From Alphaproteobacteria bacterium (GTDB taxonomy: Bacteria > Pseudomonadota > Alphaproteobacteria > Rhizobiales > GCA-2746425), in assembly GCA_024743215.1 (NCBI GenBank), contig JANSWZ010000009.1:142679-206678 (forward strand): a DNA stretch of 64,000 nucleotides, written 5' to 3'. The notes beneath the pieces are model-generated. The model was not told the DNA's origin. It saw only the letters and a program-made list of their open reading frames with translations, and ran no database searches. The first letter of the stretch is position 1; each line of letters opens with the position of its first letter. This document shows positions 37,902 to 46,911 of the stretch, in pieces. A program made the position numbers and the translations under genes.

Positions 37902-38816
37902 TCAGGCGCCTTGAAGGCGCGATTCGGCATGTACCGGATTCGACAGTGATCCGATGCCCGATATTTCTACCGTGATCGTTTCGCCATCGGTCATAAAACG
38001 TTGCGGTTTTCTGGCTGCACCCACGCCGCTTGGCGTTCCGGTGCAGATGATATCACCCGGCTGCAGGGTTGTTGCGGATGAGAGATACGCAATCACATCC
38101 TCAATCCTGTGTAGCATGGTGCTGATTTGTGCCGATTGAACGGTCTCCTCGTCCAGCAGCGTCTTGATATGATGGGTGTATGGATCACCAAATTCATCTG
38201 CCGTTACAATACAGGGGCCGAAAGCACCCGTACCTTCAAAATTTTTGCCAAGACCAAATTGCGAAGAATGGTGCTGATATTCACGCACTGATGCTTCATT
38301 GTAGATGGAGTAGCCAAAAATATGCTCGAACGCATTTTCAGGCGCAATATGTCGGCCCGGCTTGCCGATGATGGCAGCCAATTCGCCTTCCCAATCCAGC
38401 GTCGGGCTGCAATCGGGCGCGACCATGGCTTGCCCATGCGCGATCTGGTTACGGGCCAGTCTCAGGAAGATGGTCGGGTAGTCAGTCCCTGCGACCGGCG
38501 CTTCCCGCTCATGTTCTGCATAATTGAGGCCGACACAAAAAATGCCCTTTGGATCCGTCAGTGGTGGCAGCAGGTTGATGGCATCCAGTGCGACGGATTG
38601 AAACTGATCCGCTGCGGATGCGATTTTTTGCACTGCTGTGTCACCACCGGCAATCACCTCCATCATGGATGCAGGCATACCAGCCAGATCGGGGTTAACA
38701 ATCAGGACAGTGGTCTGATCCTCCTGAACCCATCCAAGGTGTTCGGGAGCGGAACCAGAGGTTGGCGCAACGCCATTGCCCGTGCGATCAAGTTGTGAAA
38801 ACGAAACCAGCTTCAT
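37902..38816 (-). CDS. Fumarylacetoacetate hydrolase (FAH)-family enzyme
   Basis: The FAH catalytic domain occupies about residues 85-300: FCVGLNYAEHE, PTIFLRLARNQIAHGQ, metal-binding TLDWEGELAAIIGKPGRHI with its two Glu, FEGTGAFGPC and LQPGDIICTGTPSGVGAAR. Family members hydrolyse acylpyruvates or decarboxylate/isomerise meta-cleavage products using Mg or Mn. Start taken at ATG 38816 (MKLVSFSQLD); a GTG at 38861 with GGGAGGAG upstream would add 15 residues and is a real alternative. It is first in the ring-cleavage operon and divergent from the GntR gene. Confidence 0.87.
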   Translation of the reverse strand: MKLVSFSQLDRTGNGVAPTSGSAPEHLGWVQEDQTTVLIVNPDLAGMPASMMEVIAGGDTAVQKIASAADQFQSVALDAINLLPPLTDPKGIFCVGLNYAEHEREAPVAGTDYPTIFLRLARNQIAHGQAMVAPDCSPTLDWEGELAAIIGKPGRHIAPENAFEHIFGYSIYNEASVREYQHHSSQFGLGKNFEGTGAFGPCIVTADEFGDPYTHHIKTLLDEETVQSAQISTMLHRIEDVIAYLSSATTLQPGDIICTGTPSGVGAARKPQRFMTDGETITVEISGIGSLSNPVHAESRLQGA

Positions 38817-38903
38817 TGAATAATTCTGCACGAAGCAGACGCCATTACAGGCGTCGCACACATGCAATGTCTCCTCCCTGACTGCACTGTCTAAAACCAT
38901 ATG

Positions 38904-38943
38904 ATCGGTAAATAATGCTGTCAAGCAGATTTTATCGATAAAA
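38904..38943. promoter_or_regulatory. Two ATCG(G/A)TAAA elements, one a 14-bp perfect palindrome
   Basis: TTTTATCGATAAAA at 38930-38943 is a perfect palindrome. A related element, ATCGGTAAA, lies at 38904-38912, its start 30 bp (about three helix turns) from the ATCGATAAA at 38934. They sit in the 288-base gap between the FAH gene and the divergent GntR gene, a natural operator position for that GntR protein. Confidence 0.55.
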
Positions 38944-39104
38944 AATCTTGCCATTTTTGTGCGAGCCAATAAAGTGGTTCTGACAGGTAGAGCAGGGGCA
39001 GAACAGGGAATCGACGCTCATCCCGCGCCAATATGGCGTAGTCTGCGACACGTCTGTGTGATAAAACGCAGGTGAAGAGCTGAATTGAAAAAGGTTGGTC
39101 GAAC

Positions 39105-39776
39105 TTGAAGAACGAGCGGACTCATACTTCAAACGTGTATGAACAGATCAGAGCCGATATTATGAATGGCATGCTTCCGGCAGAGTCAAAGCTCAAGACC
39201 AGAAATCTGGCTGAGCGCTTTGATGTTGGCCTCAGCCCCATTCGCGAGGCGCTTAGTCGGTTGTCGTCTGAAGGCTGGGTTGTGCAAAGTGACCGCCGAG
39301 GCTTTTCCGTTGTATCCGCCAGCGTTGAAGAATTGTGGGATTTGCACCGCGCACGCTGCATGTTGAATGAAGCAGGCCTGCGTGAATCCATCGAATATGG
39401 CGATGCGGAATGGGAGGAAAATGTCCTTCTCAGCTGCATTCGCATCTCAAGGCTGCAACGCCCGGCAGATCTGCAAATCACTGCCGAAGCTGAGCATTGG
39501 AACAAATTGCATCGCGCTTTTCACAGCAGCCTGGTCAGTGCCTGCCGATCAAAGCGCCTTGTCGAATATTGCGAAAAACTGTTCGACGAAATCGAGCGCT
39601 ACCGGCGTATCGGCCTGACGCTGGGCAAGGCTCGCAGCAATGTGGCCGATGAACACCGCGCCATAGCAGATGCAGCCGTGGCCCGTGATCCGGAATTGGC
39701 TATCAGCCTGTTGAACAAACACTTTACAACGACGGTTGAGCAGGTGGATCAGGCAATCCAAAAGTCTGACATATGA
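39105..39776 (+). CDS. GntR-family regulator with FCD domain
   Basis: The 223-residue protein has an N-terminal winged helix (NVYEQIRADIMNGMLPAESK, LAERFDVGLSPIREALSRLS) and a C-terminal FCD domain with metal/ligand histidines spread over HRAFHSSL, and DEHRAIADA. The start is TTG 39105: an in-frame stop lies about 24 bases upstream, and no ATG exists before the winged helix. Its stop overlaps the next start (ATGA). Divergent from the FAH/ABC/VOC operon, it is the likely repressor of it. Confidence 0.87.
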   Translation: MKNERTHTSNVYEQIRADIMNGMLPAESKLKTRNLAERFDVGLSPIREALSRLSSEGWVVQSDRRGFSVVSASVEELWDLHRARCMLNEAGLRESIEYGDAEWEENVLLSCIRISRLQRPADLQITAEAEHWNKLHRAFHSSLVSACRSKRLVEYCEKLFDEIERYRRIGLTLGKARSNVADEHRAIADAAVARDPELAISLLNKHFTTTVEQVDQAIQKSDI

Positions 39777-40234
39777 AAGTGAAACGCAGCCTTTCTCTTG
39801 CTGCTGCCAGCGCCATTGTTGATGGTGCTTTGGCTATTGCCCGGCAACAGGGTTTTGATCCCCTGACCGTTGTCGTGCTGGATAGCGGCGGCATTCCGAT
39901 TGCCTTTAAAAGTGAAGATGGTTGCGGCATTCTGCGCTACAATGTGGCGCTCGGCAAAGCCTATGGTCCCCTGGGCATGGGAACTTCCAGTCGCGACCTT
40001 GGCGACCGTATGGCCGCCCGACCCAATTTCTCAAATGCCTTGAGCGCCGCATCTGATGGCCGCTTTATCCCGGTTCCCGGTGGCGTGCTGATTGTAGATG
40101 AAGATGGTGCTGCCGTGGGGTCTGTGGGCATCAGCGGAGATATCTCCGCAAAGGATGAGTTTTGCGCAATTCATGCCATCCGTGACGCCGGTTTTACCCC
40201 CGAACCTGCCAAGGTTGATGAAAGCCTGGCCTGA
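39773..40234 (+). CDS. GlcG/HbpS-family heme-degrading-domain protein
   Basis: The 153-residue protein has the GlcG/HbpS layout: SLAAASAIVDGALAIARQQG, LTVVVLDSGGIPIAFKSEDG, a middle helix KAYGPLGMGTSSRDL, PVPGGVLIVDEDGAAVGSVG and a C-terminal helix with a Cys. GlcG-like proteins lie beside many organic-acid and aromatic pathways; heme binding is shown only for HbpS, and the function of GlcG types is unknown. Translation is coupled to the GntR gene by a four-base overlap. Confidence 0.85.
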   Translation: MKVKRSLSLAAASAIVDGALAIARQQGFDPLTVVVLDSGGIPIAFKSEDGCGILRYNVALGKAYGPLGMGTSSRDLGDRMAARPNFSNALSAASDGRFIPVPGGVLIVDEDGAAVGSVGISGDISAKDEFCAIHAIRDAGFTPEPAKVDESLA

Positions 40235-40307
40235 CAGGGCATCCCTCTGACAATTCTGGTCAAGCGGCCACTATGCCTCTATCCTGTTGGATATGGGAGA
40301 CAGTTAC

Positions 40308-40988
40308 ATGAATACAGTCATAATCACCGGCGCCAATCGCGGCCTTGGCCTTGAATTCGCGCGGCAATATTCAAAAGACGATTGGAACGTGATCGCGACC
40401 TGCCGTGATTTGAGTAAAGCGGGCGATCTGCGTGCGCTCGACGTCAAAATCATGCAGCTTGATGTCGCGGATCCCGCTTCCTGCAAGGCCTTCGCCAGCC
40501 AGCTGGACGATCAAAAAGTTGACCTTCTGATCAACAATGCAGGCATCATGGGCGACAATACGAAAACTGCCCTTGATGCTGACCGGTCGGAATGGACTGA
40601 TGCCTTCAACATCAATGTTCTTGCCCCTGCTCTGCTGACAAATTTGCTGGTGCCGAACCTGAAACTGTCTGACAACCCTGTCGGGGCCACGTTGGGCAGT
40701 CAGGCTGGCACGTTCAGCAACATGACTGCTGCCCGCAACTGTGTTTACGCCTCGACCAAAGCGGCGGCGCATGCTGTCACAATCTCGCTTGGACTTGCGC
40801 TGAAGGAAGAGGGTATCACTTACGTATCCCTGAGGCCTGGCCCGACTAAGACAGATATGCTGCCTGTCGGAGCCATGTATGAGGCAGACGATTCCGTGCG
40901 CAAGATGCGCAAAGTGCTCGCAGCCGTAACTCCCGAAAACGCGGGAAAGTTCATGGACAGAACCGGCGAAGAGTTTCCATTATCTTAG
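40308..40988 (+). CDS. Short-chain dehydrogenase/reductase (CsgA-like)
   Basis: A 226-residue SDR from ATG 40308, with GGGAGACAG upstream. Motifs: IITGANRGLGLEFA for the cofactor, NNAGIMG, and YASTKAAAHA (YxxxK). The GANRGLG type and short C-terminus match the carbonyl reductase/CsgA group. It lies 73 bp after the GlcG-like gene on the same strand and may belong to the same transcript. Substrate unknown. Confidence 0.85.
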   Translation: MNTVIITGANRGLGLEFARQYSKDDWNVIATCRDLSKAGDLRALDVKIMQLDVADPASCKAFASQLDDQKVDLLINNAGIMGDNTKTALDADRSEWTDAFNINVLAPALLTNLLVPNLKLSDNPVGATLGSQAGTFSNMTAARNCVYASTKAAAHAVTISLGLALKEEGITYVSLRPGPTKTDMLPVGAMYEADDSVRKMRKVLAAVTPENAGKFMDRTGEEFPLS

Positions 40989-41003
40989 GGCAACAATAGC
41001 GGT

Positions 41004-41309
41004 CTATTTACTGCCTGACATACATCTTTGAATCTGCTGTTGGACGTCTGTAAACGACATGGCCGGAGCCAGTTGATCTTCCGCAAATTGATTCCCAGGT
41101 GCCTCTTTGAACGGCCCATGACCATTGCCATGGAAGGGGTGCTTGTCTCCCTTCGGATCAATAACCATGTAATTCGGAGCAACGCCGCCACCGGTAAGCC
41201 CGAAGCGGATCGAAGCTAATTTTCCTCCATGGTTCACCATATTGCCTAGAGCTTGCCTGAAATATTCAGATTTTTTTACTTCTTCGTGAGGATACATTGC
41301 GAACTCCAT
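41004..41309 (-). CDS. Hypothetical protein, 101 residues
   Basis: No family recognised. The protein is hydrophilic, without signal peptide or membrane segment. It begins MEFAMYPHEEVKKSEYFRQA, has a glycine/histidine-rich middle (GVAPNYMVID, then HPFHGNGHGPF) and ends with a helix (FTDVQQQIQRCMSGSK). It lies 59 bp downstream of another orphan gene on the same strand, so both probably share the promoter at 41897-41925. The neighbourhood is visibly more AT-rich than the metabolic operons, a hint of recent acquisition. Confidence 0.5.
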   Translation of the reverse strand: MEFAMYPHEEVKKSEYFRQALGNMVNHGGKLASIRFGLTGGGVAPNYMVIDPKGDKHPFHGNGHGPFKEAPGNQFAEDQLAPAMSFTDVQQQIQRCMSGSK

Positions 41310-41368
41310 ATGATTTTTTGAATAAACTTCAGGCAGTATAGTTTTCGGGAGCTGATCTTAGAAAAAGC

Positions 41369-41866
41369 TCAAAGCTTGATAGCGATTTCAATCTGCCGGA
41401 CTGGCACTTGATACAATTCGGCTATTCTCTCGCGAAATTTGCCAACGATAGCCGCTTTATCGATTGCTTTGGTTGCAGATAATTGCCTTGGAGGGACAGA
41501 TCGGAACTTCAATTTGGACACGTCCACACCTAGCGTCTCAAAATCTGTGAACCAAACCGGATTTTGTGACTTACCCCATGCATCAGCGATATTGACCTCA
41601 GCATACTCGGAAACGTCAATCTGAATTCTGGGTCTTCCATTGGCAGCTGTTTCATCGACTTCTCTTACACCAGAGATTCGTCCGATCAGGAATGCCGCAC
41701 CATGTTCAACATCATGTGGCGCAGACGGGTGCTTGGAATTTCGTACCAGCACCACATACGAGTATTCTTGCACGCGCTCAGCTTTTGCAACCCAGCTGCG
41801 CGATCCGCCCTGCTCCAGTATTAATTCGCATGACTCGAATGTGAGTAGTGCAATCGCTTGTGTCAT
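41369..41866 (-). CDS. Hypothetical protein, 165 residues
   Basis: I recognise no family. The sequence looks like a soluble mixed alpha/beta protein: N-terminal strands (AIALLTFESCELILEQGG, YSYVVLVRNSK), a middle with RISGVREVDE and a C-terminal helix pair (KAIDKAAIVGKFRERIAELY). It is real on three grounds: a -35/-10 promoter lies 31 bases upstream, GGA precedes the ATG, and codon use is plausible along the whole length. With the 101-residue gene it forms a two-gene islet between metabolic operons. Confidence 0.6.
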   Translation of the reverse strand: MTQAIALLTFESCELILEQGGSRSWVAKAERVQEYSYVVLVRNSKHPSAPHDVEHGAAFLIGRISGVREVDETAANGRPRIQIDVSEYAEVNIADAWGKSQNPVWFTDFETLGVDVSKLKFRSVPPRQLSATKAIDKAAIVGKFRERIAELYQVPVRQIEIAIKL

Positions 41867-41896
41867 ATCATGTTCCTTTTTGGTTTCGGAACATGT

Positions 41897-41925
41897 CTAA
41901 TACTAGTGTGATGACATTGTGTCAA
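41897..41925 (-). promoter_or_regulatory. Near-consensus sigma-70 promoter with palindromic operator
   Basis: On the minus strand TTGACA (41925-41920) and TATTAG (41902-41897) are separated by exactly 17 bp. A perfect dyad TGACA-TTG-TGTCA (41912-41924) covers the -35 box, so a repressor could block RNA polymerase. Transcription would start just upstream of the 165-residue orphan gene. Confidence 0.7.
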
Positions 41926-42085
41926 CATGTATTATACAAGTGTAAAAAAGTATATTGTTTTTAAATTTTGCCGTTGAGGCCTTCGCCGCTGAGATCTTCT
42001 CTGTTTTTGGTGTCCACCAGAGTGCTGTCCCGACCACCAGATCAATTTGATGGCCTCGCAATGTCCAATGACAATCACTGAGGTC

Positions 42086-42811
42086 TCACGCCGTTTCACC
42101 GCTTACCCGTTTCGGCAATTGCTGCAGATAATCCGCCACGTCATTCACCGGAATGACATCGGCGTATTTGCAATTGAGATCGAACAGATTCATGGCGTGG
42201 CTGGCTTCAAACCGGTCAAAGGCGGTTTCCTCCGGAATCACCACTTTGAAATTGAACGAATAGGCATCGACACTTGTCGCCCGCAAACAGCCAGAAGTGG
42301 TGCAGCCGGTCATGATCAGCGTGTCCACATCCAGAAAATTCAGATGGCTCATGAAGAGCGTCCCGAAAAAGGCCGAGGGTTTGCGTTTGCCGATCAGAAT
42401 GTCCTGCGGCTCCGGCTTCAAAGGTGCAACTGTCTGGGTGGCGTGGGTGCCCTCCTGACTGGTTTTTTCACTGCCCCGATGGTTTTTGCCAATTTGCACA
42501 CCACTGTCGATCATGTCCGGGCGGCGCTCTGACTGGGTGTAGAAAACCGGCAGGTTTTTCGCGCGCGCAAGCTTCAACAGCCGTTCAATATGCGGCACAG
42601 CTTTCCAGCCGACCTCACCGCAATGGGTGCGGTATTGTTTGAGGCCATCTTCATGCGCCTCGCCGGGTTCATCGCCGCAAAAATTATACTGCACATCAAT
42701 AATGAACAATGCTGGCCGTGTGCCAAAGCCACCGCGTTTGCCATAGCCCGCAAGCTGATAAATCCGCTTGTCTTTCTCGGTCAGAAATTTGTCCCAAACT
42801 CGTCCTGTCAT
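42086..42811 (-). CDS. Isochorismatase-family cysteine amidohydrolase
   Basis: From ATG 42811 the protein has 241 residues. It has the family's catalytic Asp (ALFIIDVQYNFCG), Lys (IGKRKPSAFFGT) and Cys in the loop MTGCTTSGCLRATSVDAY. This loop resembles N-carbamoylsarcosine amidase and maleamate amidohydrolase more than true isochorismatase. It should hydrolyse a carbamoyl or amide group, releasing ammonia. It is the last gene of the aminotransferase-lyase-aconitase-hydantoinase operon and could act after the hydantoinase on an N-carbamoyl product. Confidence 0.87.
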   Translation of the reverse strand: MTGRVWDKFLTEKDKRIYQLAGYGKRGGFGTRPALFIIDVQYNFCGDEPGEAHEDGLKQYRTHCGEVGWKAVPHIERLLKLARAKNLPVFYTQSERRPDMIDSGVQIGKNHRGSEKTSQEGTHATQTVAPLKPEPQDILIGKRKPSAFFGTLFMSHLNFLDVDTLIMTGCTTSGCLRATSVDAYSFNFKVVIPEETAFDRFEASHAMNLFDLNCKYADVIPVNDVADYLQQLPKRVSGETA

Positions 42812-42822
42812 GTCTTGTCCTT

Positions 42823-44181
42823 TCAGCACGCGCGGTGCAGATAGTGTCCATGGGGTGATGAGGCAGTGACCAGATCGCCGTTCTCGGCAATAATCTGTCC
42901 CCGCAATATGGTATGCGTCACCGCACCCCGGCACCGTTTGCCTTCATAGGCCGAATAGTCAGAAAAGGAAGGTGATTGCGCAACCTCAATCAGCATTTCC
43001 TTAGCCGGGTCAATAATGGCGAAATCGGCATCGTAGCCTGGCGAAACCGAACCCTTGTTTGGCAGGCTGTAGAGCGCCGCCACATTGCGGCTGGTCACCT
43101 CCGCCAGCCGTTCCAATGGAATATCCCGCTTGTGAAAACCTTCTTCCAGCAGCACCGGAAGGATTTGGCCAACGCCGGGGAAACCGGCACTGGCCTGCCA
43201 GATATCCGGCCCTTTGGTGGATCGTTTGCGCGGCACATGATCAGAACCAATTGTGGAGATATCGCCAGCTGCGACACCGTCCCACAAGCCGTCAATATCA
43301 GCCTGCGACCGCAGCGGTGGATTGACCTTGCCGATGGCTCCCAGATCAGAGTCATGGGGCAGGGTCAGGTAGTGAATGCAGGTTTCCACATGAATGGGCG
43401 GTCGGTTGCGGTGACGCATGCGGCGCACCAGATCAAGGCTCTCGACCGCCGACATGTGAACAATATTCACCGGGCAATTGGCTTTCTCGCCAAAGAACGC
43501 AACGCGGAACACATTTTCGGTTTCCAGAAACCCCGGAGACTGCTCGTCCCATACTTTCAGATCATCACGCCTGGACGCTTGGAGCGGGGCGCGGAAAAAC
43601 GGAATGACCTCGGTGTTTTCACAATGCACACCCACCACACCGCCCTTGACCTTTGAGCCAGTATCGAGCGCTGCAAACAGCAGATGATCATCCACTTCTG
43701 TAAAGCCCTTGGCCGCGCCGGTCGCGCCCTTGTACATGAGATAGACCTTGATGGAGGTGACACCGTGGGTTTTGGTGGCGGCAGCCAATTCCGCAACATG
43801 GGCCTGCGATGTGATGCCAAAATGGAACCCGAAATCAATGACACTTCGCTTCAGGGCCTCGTCGCGCCAATCCACCGTTGATTGCATCAATTCCTGGCTG
43901 CGCCAGAAACTCATCAGGCCGGTAACACCGCCCAAAGCGGCAGCCTGTGTTTCACTCGCCCAGTCATTCTCCTGATCGCCAAAGCCAATATGGGTATGCG
44001 GGTCGATCAGGCCGGGAAATATCCATTTGTCCCGGCAGTCGATCACCCGGAGCGAATCCGGACGTTGATCTGCAGCCAGTATGGCCGCGATCTTTCCGTC
44101 CTTGATGCCAATCGTGCCGGACCGGACCCCTTGCCCGGAGAAGATGATATTTCCGTTCAAAAGACACAGATCAAAGCTCAT
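42823..44181 (-). CDS. Hydantoinase/dihydroorotase-like amidohydrolase
   Basis: The 452-residue cyclic amidohydrolase (dihydropyrimidinase/D-hydantoinase group) shows FPGLIDPHTHIGFG with the first metal His pair, a Lys in SIKVYLMYKG placed where the carbamylated metal bridge sits, VHCENTE, NIVHMSA and GSDHVPR with the catalytic Asp. It opens cyclic ureides or imides. The start overlaps the aconitase stop (ATGA). Eleven bases separate it from the amidohydrolase gene, which could hydrolyse its N-carbamoyl product. Confidence 0.9.
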   Translation of the reverse strand: MSFDLCLLNGNIIFSGQGVRSGTIGIKDGKIAAILAADQRPDSLRVIDCRDKWIFPGLIDPHTHIGFGDQENDWASETQAAALGGVTGLMSFWRSQELMQSTVDWRDEALKRSVIDFGFHFGITSQAHVAELAAATKTHGVTSIKVYLMYKGATGAAKGFTEVDDHLLFAALDTGSKVKGGVVGVHCENTEVIPFFRAPLQASRRDDLKVWDEQSPGFLETENVFRVAFFGEKANCPVNIVHMSAVESLDLVRRMRHRNRPPIHVETCIHYLTLPHDSDLGAIGKVNPPLRSQADIDGLWDGVAAGDISTIGSDHVPRKRSTKGPDIWQASAGFPGVGQILPVLLEEGFHKRDIPLERLAEVTSRNVAALYSLPNKGSVSPGYDADFAIIDPAKEMLIEVAQSPSFSDYSAYEGKRCRGAVTHTILRGQIIAENGDLVTASSPHGHYLHRAC

Positions 44182-46898
44182 TCAGTTATCTCCTTGATGC
44201 GGTTCTTACTCTTGGCATTCTCGATAAGGGATTGAAAAATTCCGCCCTGCCGCAGCAGTTCCGTTTCCTGCGCGCCGCTGACATCCAGTTGTGCGTCAAA
44301 GACAATGCTGTTGTCTGATGCATCCCGCGCCGTGACGCTGACAGGCTGGCCGCTTTCCAACGCATGTTTCAAGCCGGTAAAACTGAATGTTTCAAACCCG
44401 GTGAGGCCAAGACTGGCTATGGATTGACCGTCTGCAAACACCAGCGGAATGATGCCTATCCCGATCAGATTGGCCCTGTGAATGCGTTCAAAGGATTGCG
44501 CCAGCACAAGCCGAACGCCCAGAAGTTTTGGTCCCTTCGCTGCCCAGTCCCGGCTTGATCCCATGCCGTAATCACGCCCGGCCAGCACAATGGGTATTTT
44601 GTCATTGTCCGTCAGCGATTGGGCCGCTTCGAAGATCGGCAGGACATCACCGTCTGCCGCCAGCCGGGTAAACCCGCCTTCAACGCCCGGCACAAGCCGG
44701 TTTTTCATCCGCTGATTGCCAAAGGTAATGCGGGTCATGAAGTCATGATTGCCACGCCGTTGCGTGACGGCGTTAAAGTCGGATGGCGCAACGCCGCTGT
44801 CCATCAGGTAGCGCCCGGCCAGACTGTCGCTGAGGATTTCACCGCTGGGGGTCACATGATCTGTGGTGAGAGAATTCCCCGCCATGACCAGCACGCGAGC
44901 GCCCGATAATTCATCCGGCAGATCTGTGGCTGGCAGGTCGAAGAACGGTGGCCGCTTGATATAGCTGGAGTGTGCATGCCAGGAAAATTGCTGGCCCGAT
45001 GGGCTATCCAGATCGCGCCACAGCTTTGATCCCTGATAAAGGCTGGCATAGCTGGCATTGAAGCGTGCGGGCGTTTGGCTGGTGCCGACCAGGGACAAAA
45101 TCTCTTCCCGGTCCGGCCAGATATCTTTCAAAAAGACCGGGCCGTTGTCTGTGTCCAACCCAAGTGGTTCGGTGTCAAAGTCAATGTCCACCCTGCCGGC
45201 CAGAGCGAAGGCAACGATGAGGACGGGGGAGGCAAGGTAGCTTGCCCGGCAGCTTTTATGTATGCGCCCTTCAAAATTGCGGTTCCCGGACAATACGGCC
45301 GCCGCAACCAAATCCTGATCAGAGATGGCATCTGCAACCATGGGATTGATGGGGCCGGATTTCCCCGAGCAGGTGGTGCAGCCATAGCCGACAATATGAA
45401 ACCCAAGCTCCTGCAATGGACCCATCAACTCGGCATCCTGCAAATAGTCGCGGACCAGTTTCGATCCCGGCGCCATGGAGGTTTTGACAAAGGCGGGAAC
45501 GGTCAACCCCAGACGCCTTGCATTGCGTGCCAGCAGCCCGGCCCCGATCATCACGGTCGGGTTGGAGGTGTTGGTGCAGGAAGTTATGGCGGCAATGACA
45601 ATGCTGCCATGGGTCAGCATGTGGTCCTGACCGGCAAGGGTAATTGGCGCATTGTTCTCCAATGCGTGCGGCGGCAGGCCGAAGCCGCCATCCTGTGTAT
45701 CCGCAGTCAGCGCCTGTCGGAATGAGGGCGCAAGCGCGTCCAGGGCCACAAGATCCTGCGGTCTTTTCGGGCCCGATACGCTTGGTCGGATCGAGGACAG
45801 ATCAATTTCAATGATGTTCGAATAGTCAGCCTCCTGGTCGGTATCGCCAAACAGCCCGGATGCTTTGGCGTAAGCTTCGACCAATGCGATGTGCTCTTTC
45901 CTCCGACCGGATTGTTGCAGATAGTCAATCGTGTTGTCGTCAATGGGAAAGAAGCCAATGGTCGCACCATATTCCGGAGCCATATTGGCAATGGTCGCCC
46001 GGTCGGCAACTGACAGCGCCTCAAGCCCACTGCCGAAAAATTCAACAAAGGCTCCCACCACACCATAGTCCCGCAACTGGTTCGTGATGGTCAGGACCAG
46101 ATCAGTCGGCATGATGCCGGCTTGTAAGGCTCCGGTCAGGCGCACGCCAATGACGCGCGGAATACGCACGCTATAAGCATTGCCGAGCATGGCCATTTCA
46201 CCATCAATGCCGCCAACACCCCAGCCCAGAAGGCCAATGGCGTTGATCATGGTCGTATGGGAATCGCAGCCAAGCACGAATTCCGGAAAGGCCAGAGGTT
46301 CCCCCGGCGCTTGGTTGTCCAGCGCCACAAGACGGGCCAGTTTTTCCAGATGCACCTGATGGATAATGCCTGAGCCAGGCGGCACGATCGTCAGATTGTC
46401 AAACGCCCCTTCGGCCCATTTGAAAAACGCATAGCGTTCCGAATTCCGTTCCATCTCCTTCGCTTCATTCAGCGCAGGCGCATCAATGCGCCCGGAATGG
46501 TCGACGATCAGCGAATGATCAACAACAAGGGTAACAGGCACCACTGGTTCAATCAGCGCGGGCAGAAGACCCGATGCTGCCATTGCATCGCGCGCAGCAG
46601 CCAGATCCATCAATGCGGGCAGGCCGCTGCTATCTGGAAACAAAACCCGGTTGGCTTTGAGCGAGCAGATCAGTTCACCACTATGTGCGCCCCAATTCAC
46701 CAATGCATCAATCTGCGTTGAGACGTCAGATCCTTTCAGCTGCTGGCGCAACAGATTTTCCAGCACAACCATCAGACATTTGGGCAAGGGCCGTTTGCGC
46801 GCACGCAATATGCGCTGCAAATCCAGACAGGCATGGGAGCCAGGGCCGGTTACATCAAACCGCTTGATCTCCAATCTATCCGTTTCTGCTGGCATCAT
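44178..46898 (-). CDS. acnA: Aconitase-family hydratase (AcnA/IRP type)
   Basis: The 906-residue protein has the full AcnA layout: GSGIIHQVHLEKLAR, VLGCDSHTTMINAIGLLGWG, Fe-S cysteines in AITSCTNTSNP and GYGCTTCSGKSGP, and a C-terminal swivel domain with GRDYGMGSSRDWAAKGP. Its place inside a catabolic operon, beside an isocitrate-lyase-type lyase, argues against it being the housekeeping aconitase; methylcitrate or another tricarboxylate could be the substrate. The start at ATG 46898 is preferred to the TTG at 46934, which would overlap the lyase gene. Confidence 0.9.
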   Translation of the reverse strand: MMPAETDRLEIKRFDVTGPGSHACLDLQRILRARKRPLPKCLMVVLENLLRQQLKGSDVSTQIDALVNWGAHSGELICSLKANRVLFPDSSGLPALMDLAAARDAMAASGLLPALIEPVVPVTLVVDHSLIVDHSGRIDAPALNEAKEMERNSERYAFFKWAEGAFDNLTIVPPGSGIIHQVHLEKLARLVALDNQAPGEPLAFPEFVLGCDSHTTMINAIGLLGWGVGGIDGEMAMLGNAYSVRIPRVIGVRLTGALQAGIMPTDLVLTITNQLRDYGVVGAFVEFFGSGLEALSVADRATIANMAPEYGATIGFFPIDDNTIDYLQQSGRRKEHIALVEAYAKASGLFGDTDQEADYSNIIEIDLSSIRPSVSGPKRPQDLVALDALAPSFRQALTADTQDGGFGLPPHALENNAPITLAGQDHMLTHGSIVIAAITSCTNTSNPTVMIGAGLLARNARRLGLTVPAFVKTSMAPGSKLVRDYLQDAELMGPLQELGFHIVGYGCTTCSGKSGPINPMVADAISDQDLVAAAVLSGNRNFEGRIHKSCRASYLASPVLIVAFALAGRVDIDFDTEPLGLDTDNGPVFLKDIWPDREEILSLVGTSQTPARFNASYASLYQGSKLWRDLDSPSGQQFSWHAHSSYIKRPPFFDLPATDLPDELSGARVLVMAGNSLTTDHVTPSGEILSDSLAGRYLMDSGVAPSDFNAVTQRRGNHDFMTRITFGNQRMKNRLVPGVEGGFTRLAADGDVLPIFEAAQSLTDNDKIPIVLAGRDYGMGSSRDWAAKGPKLLGVRLVLAQSFERIHRANLIGIGIIPLVFADGQSIASLGLTGFETFSFTGLKHALESGQPVSVTARDASDNSIVFDAQLDVSGAQETELLRQGGIFQSLIENAKSKNRIKEITE

Positions 46899-46911
46899 CG
46901 ATAGGCTCGTT

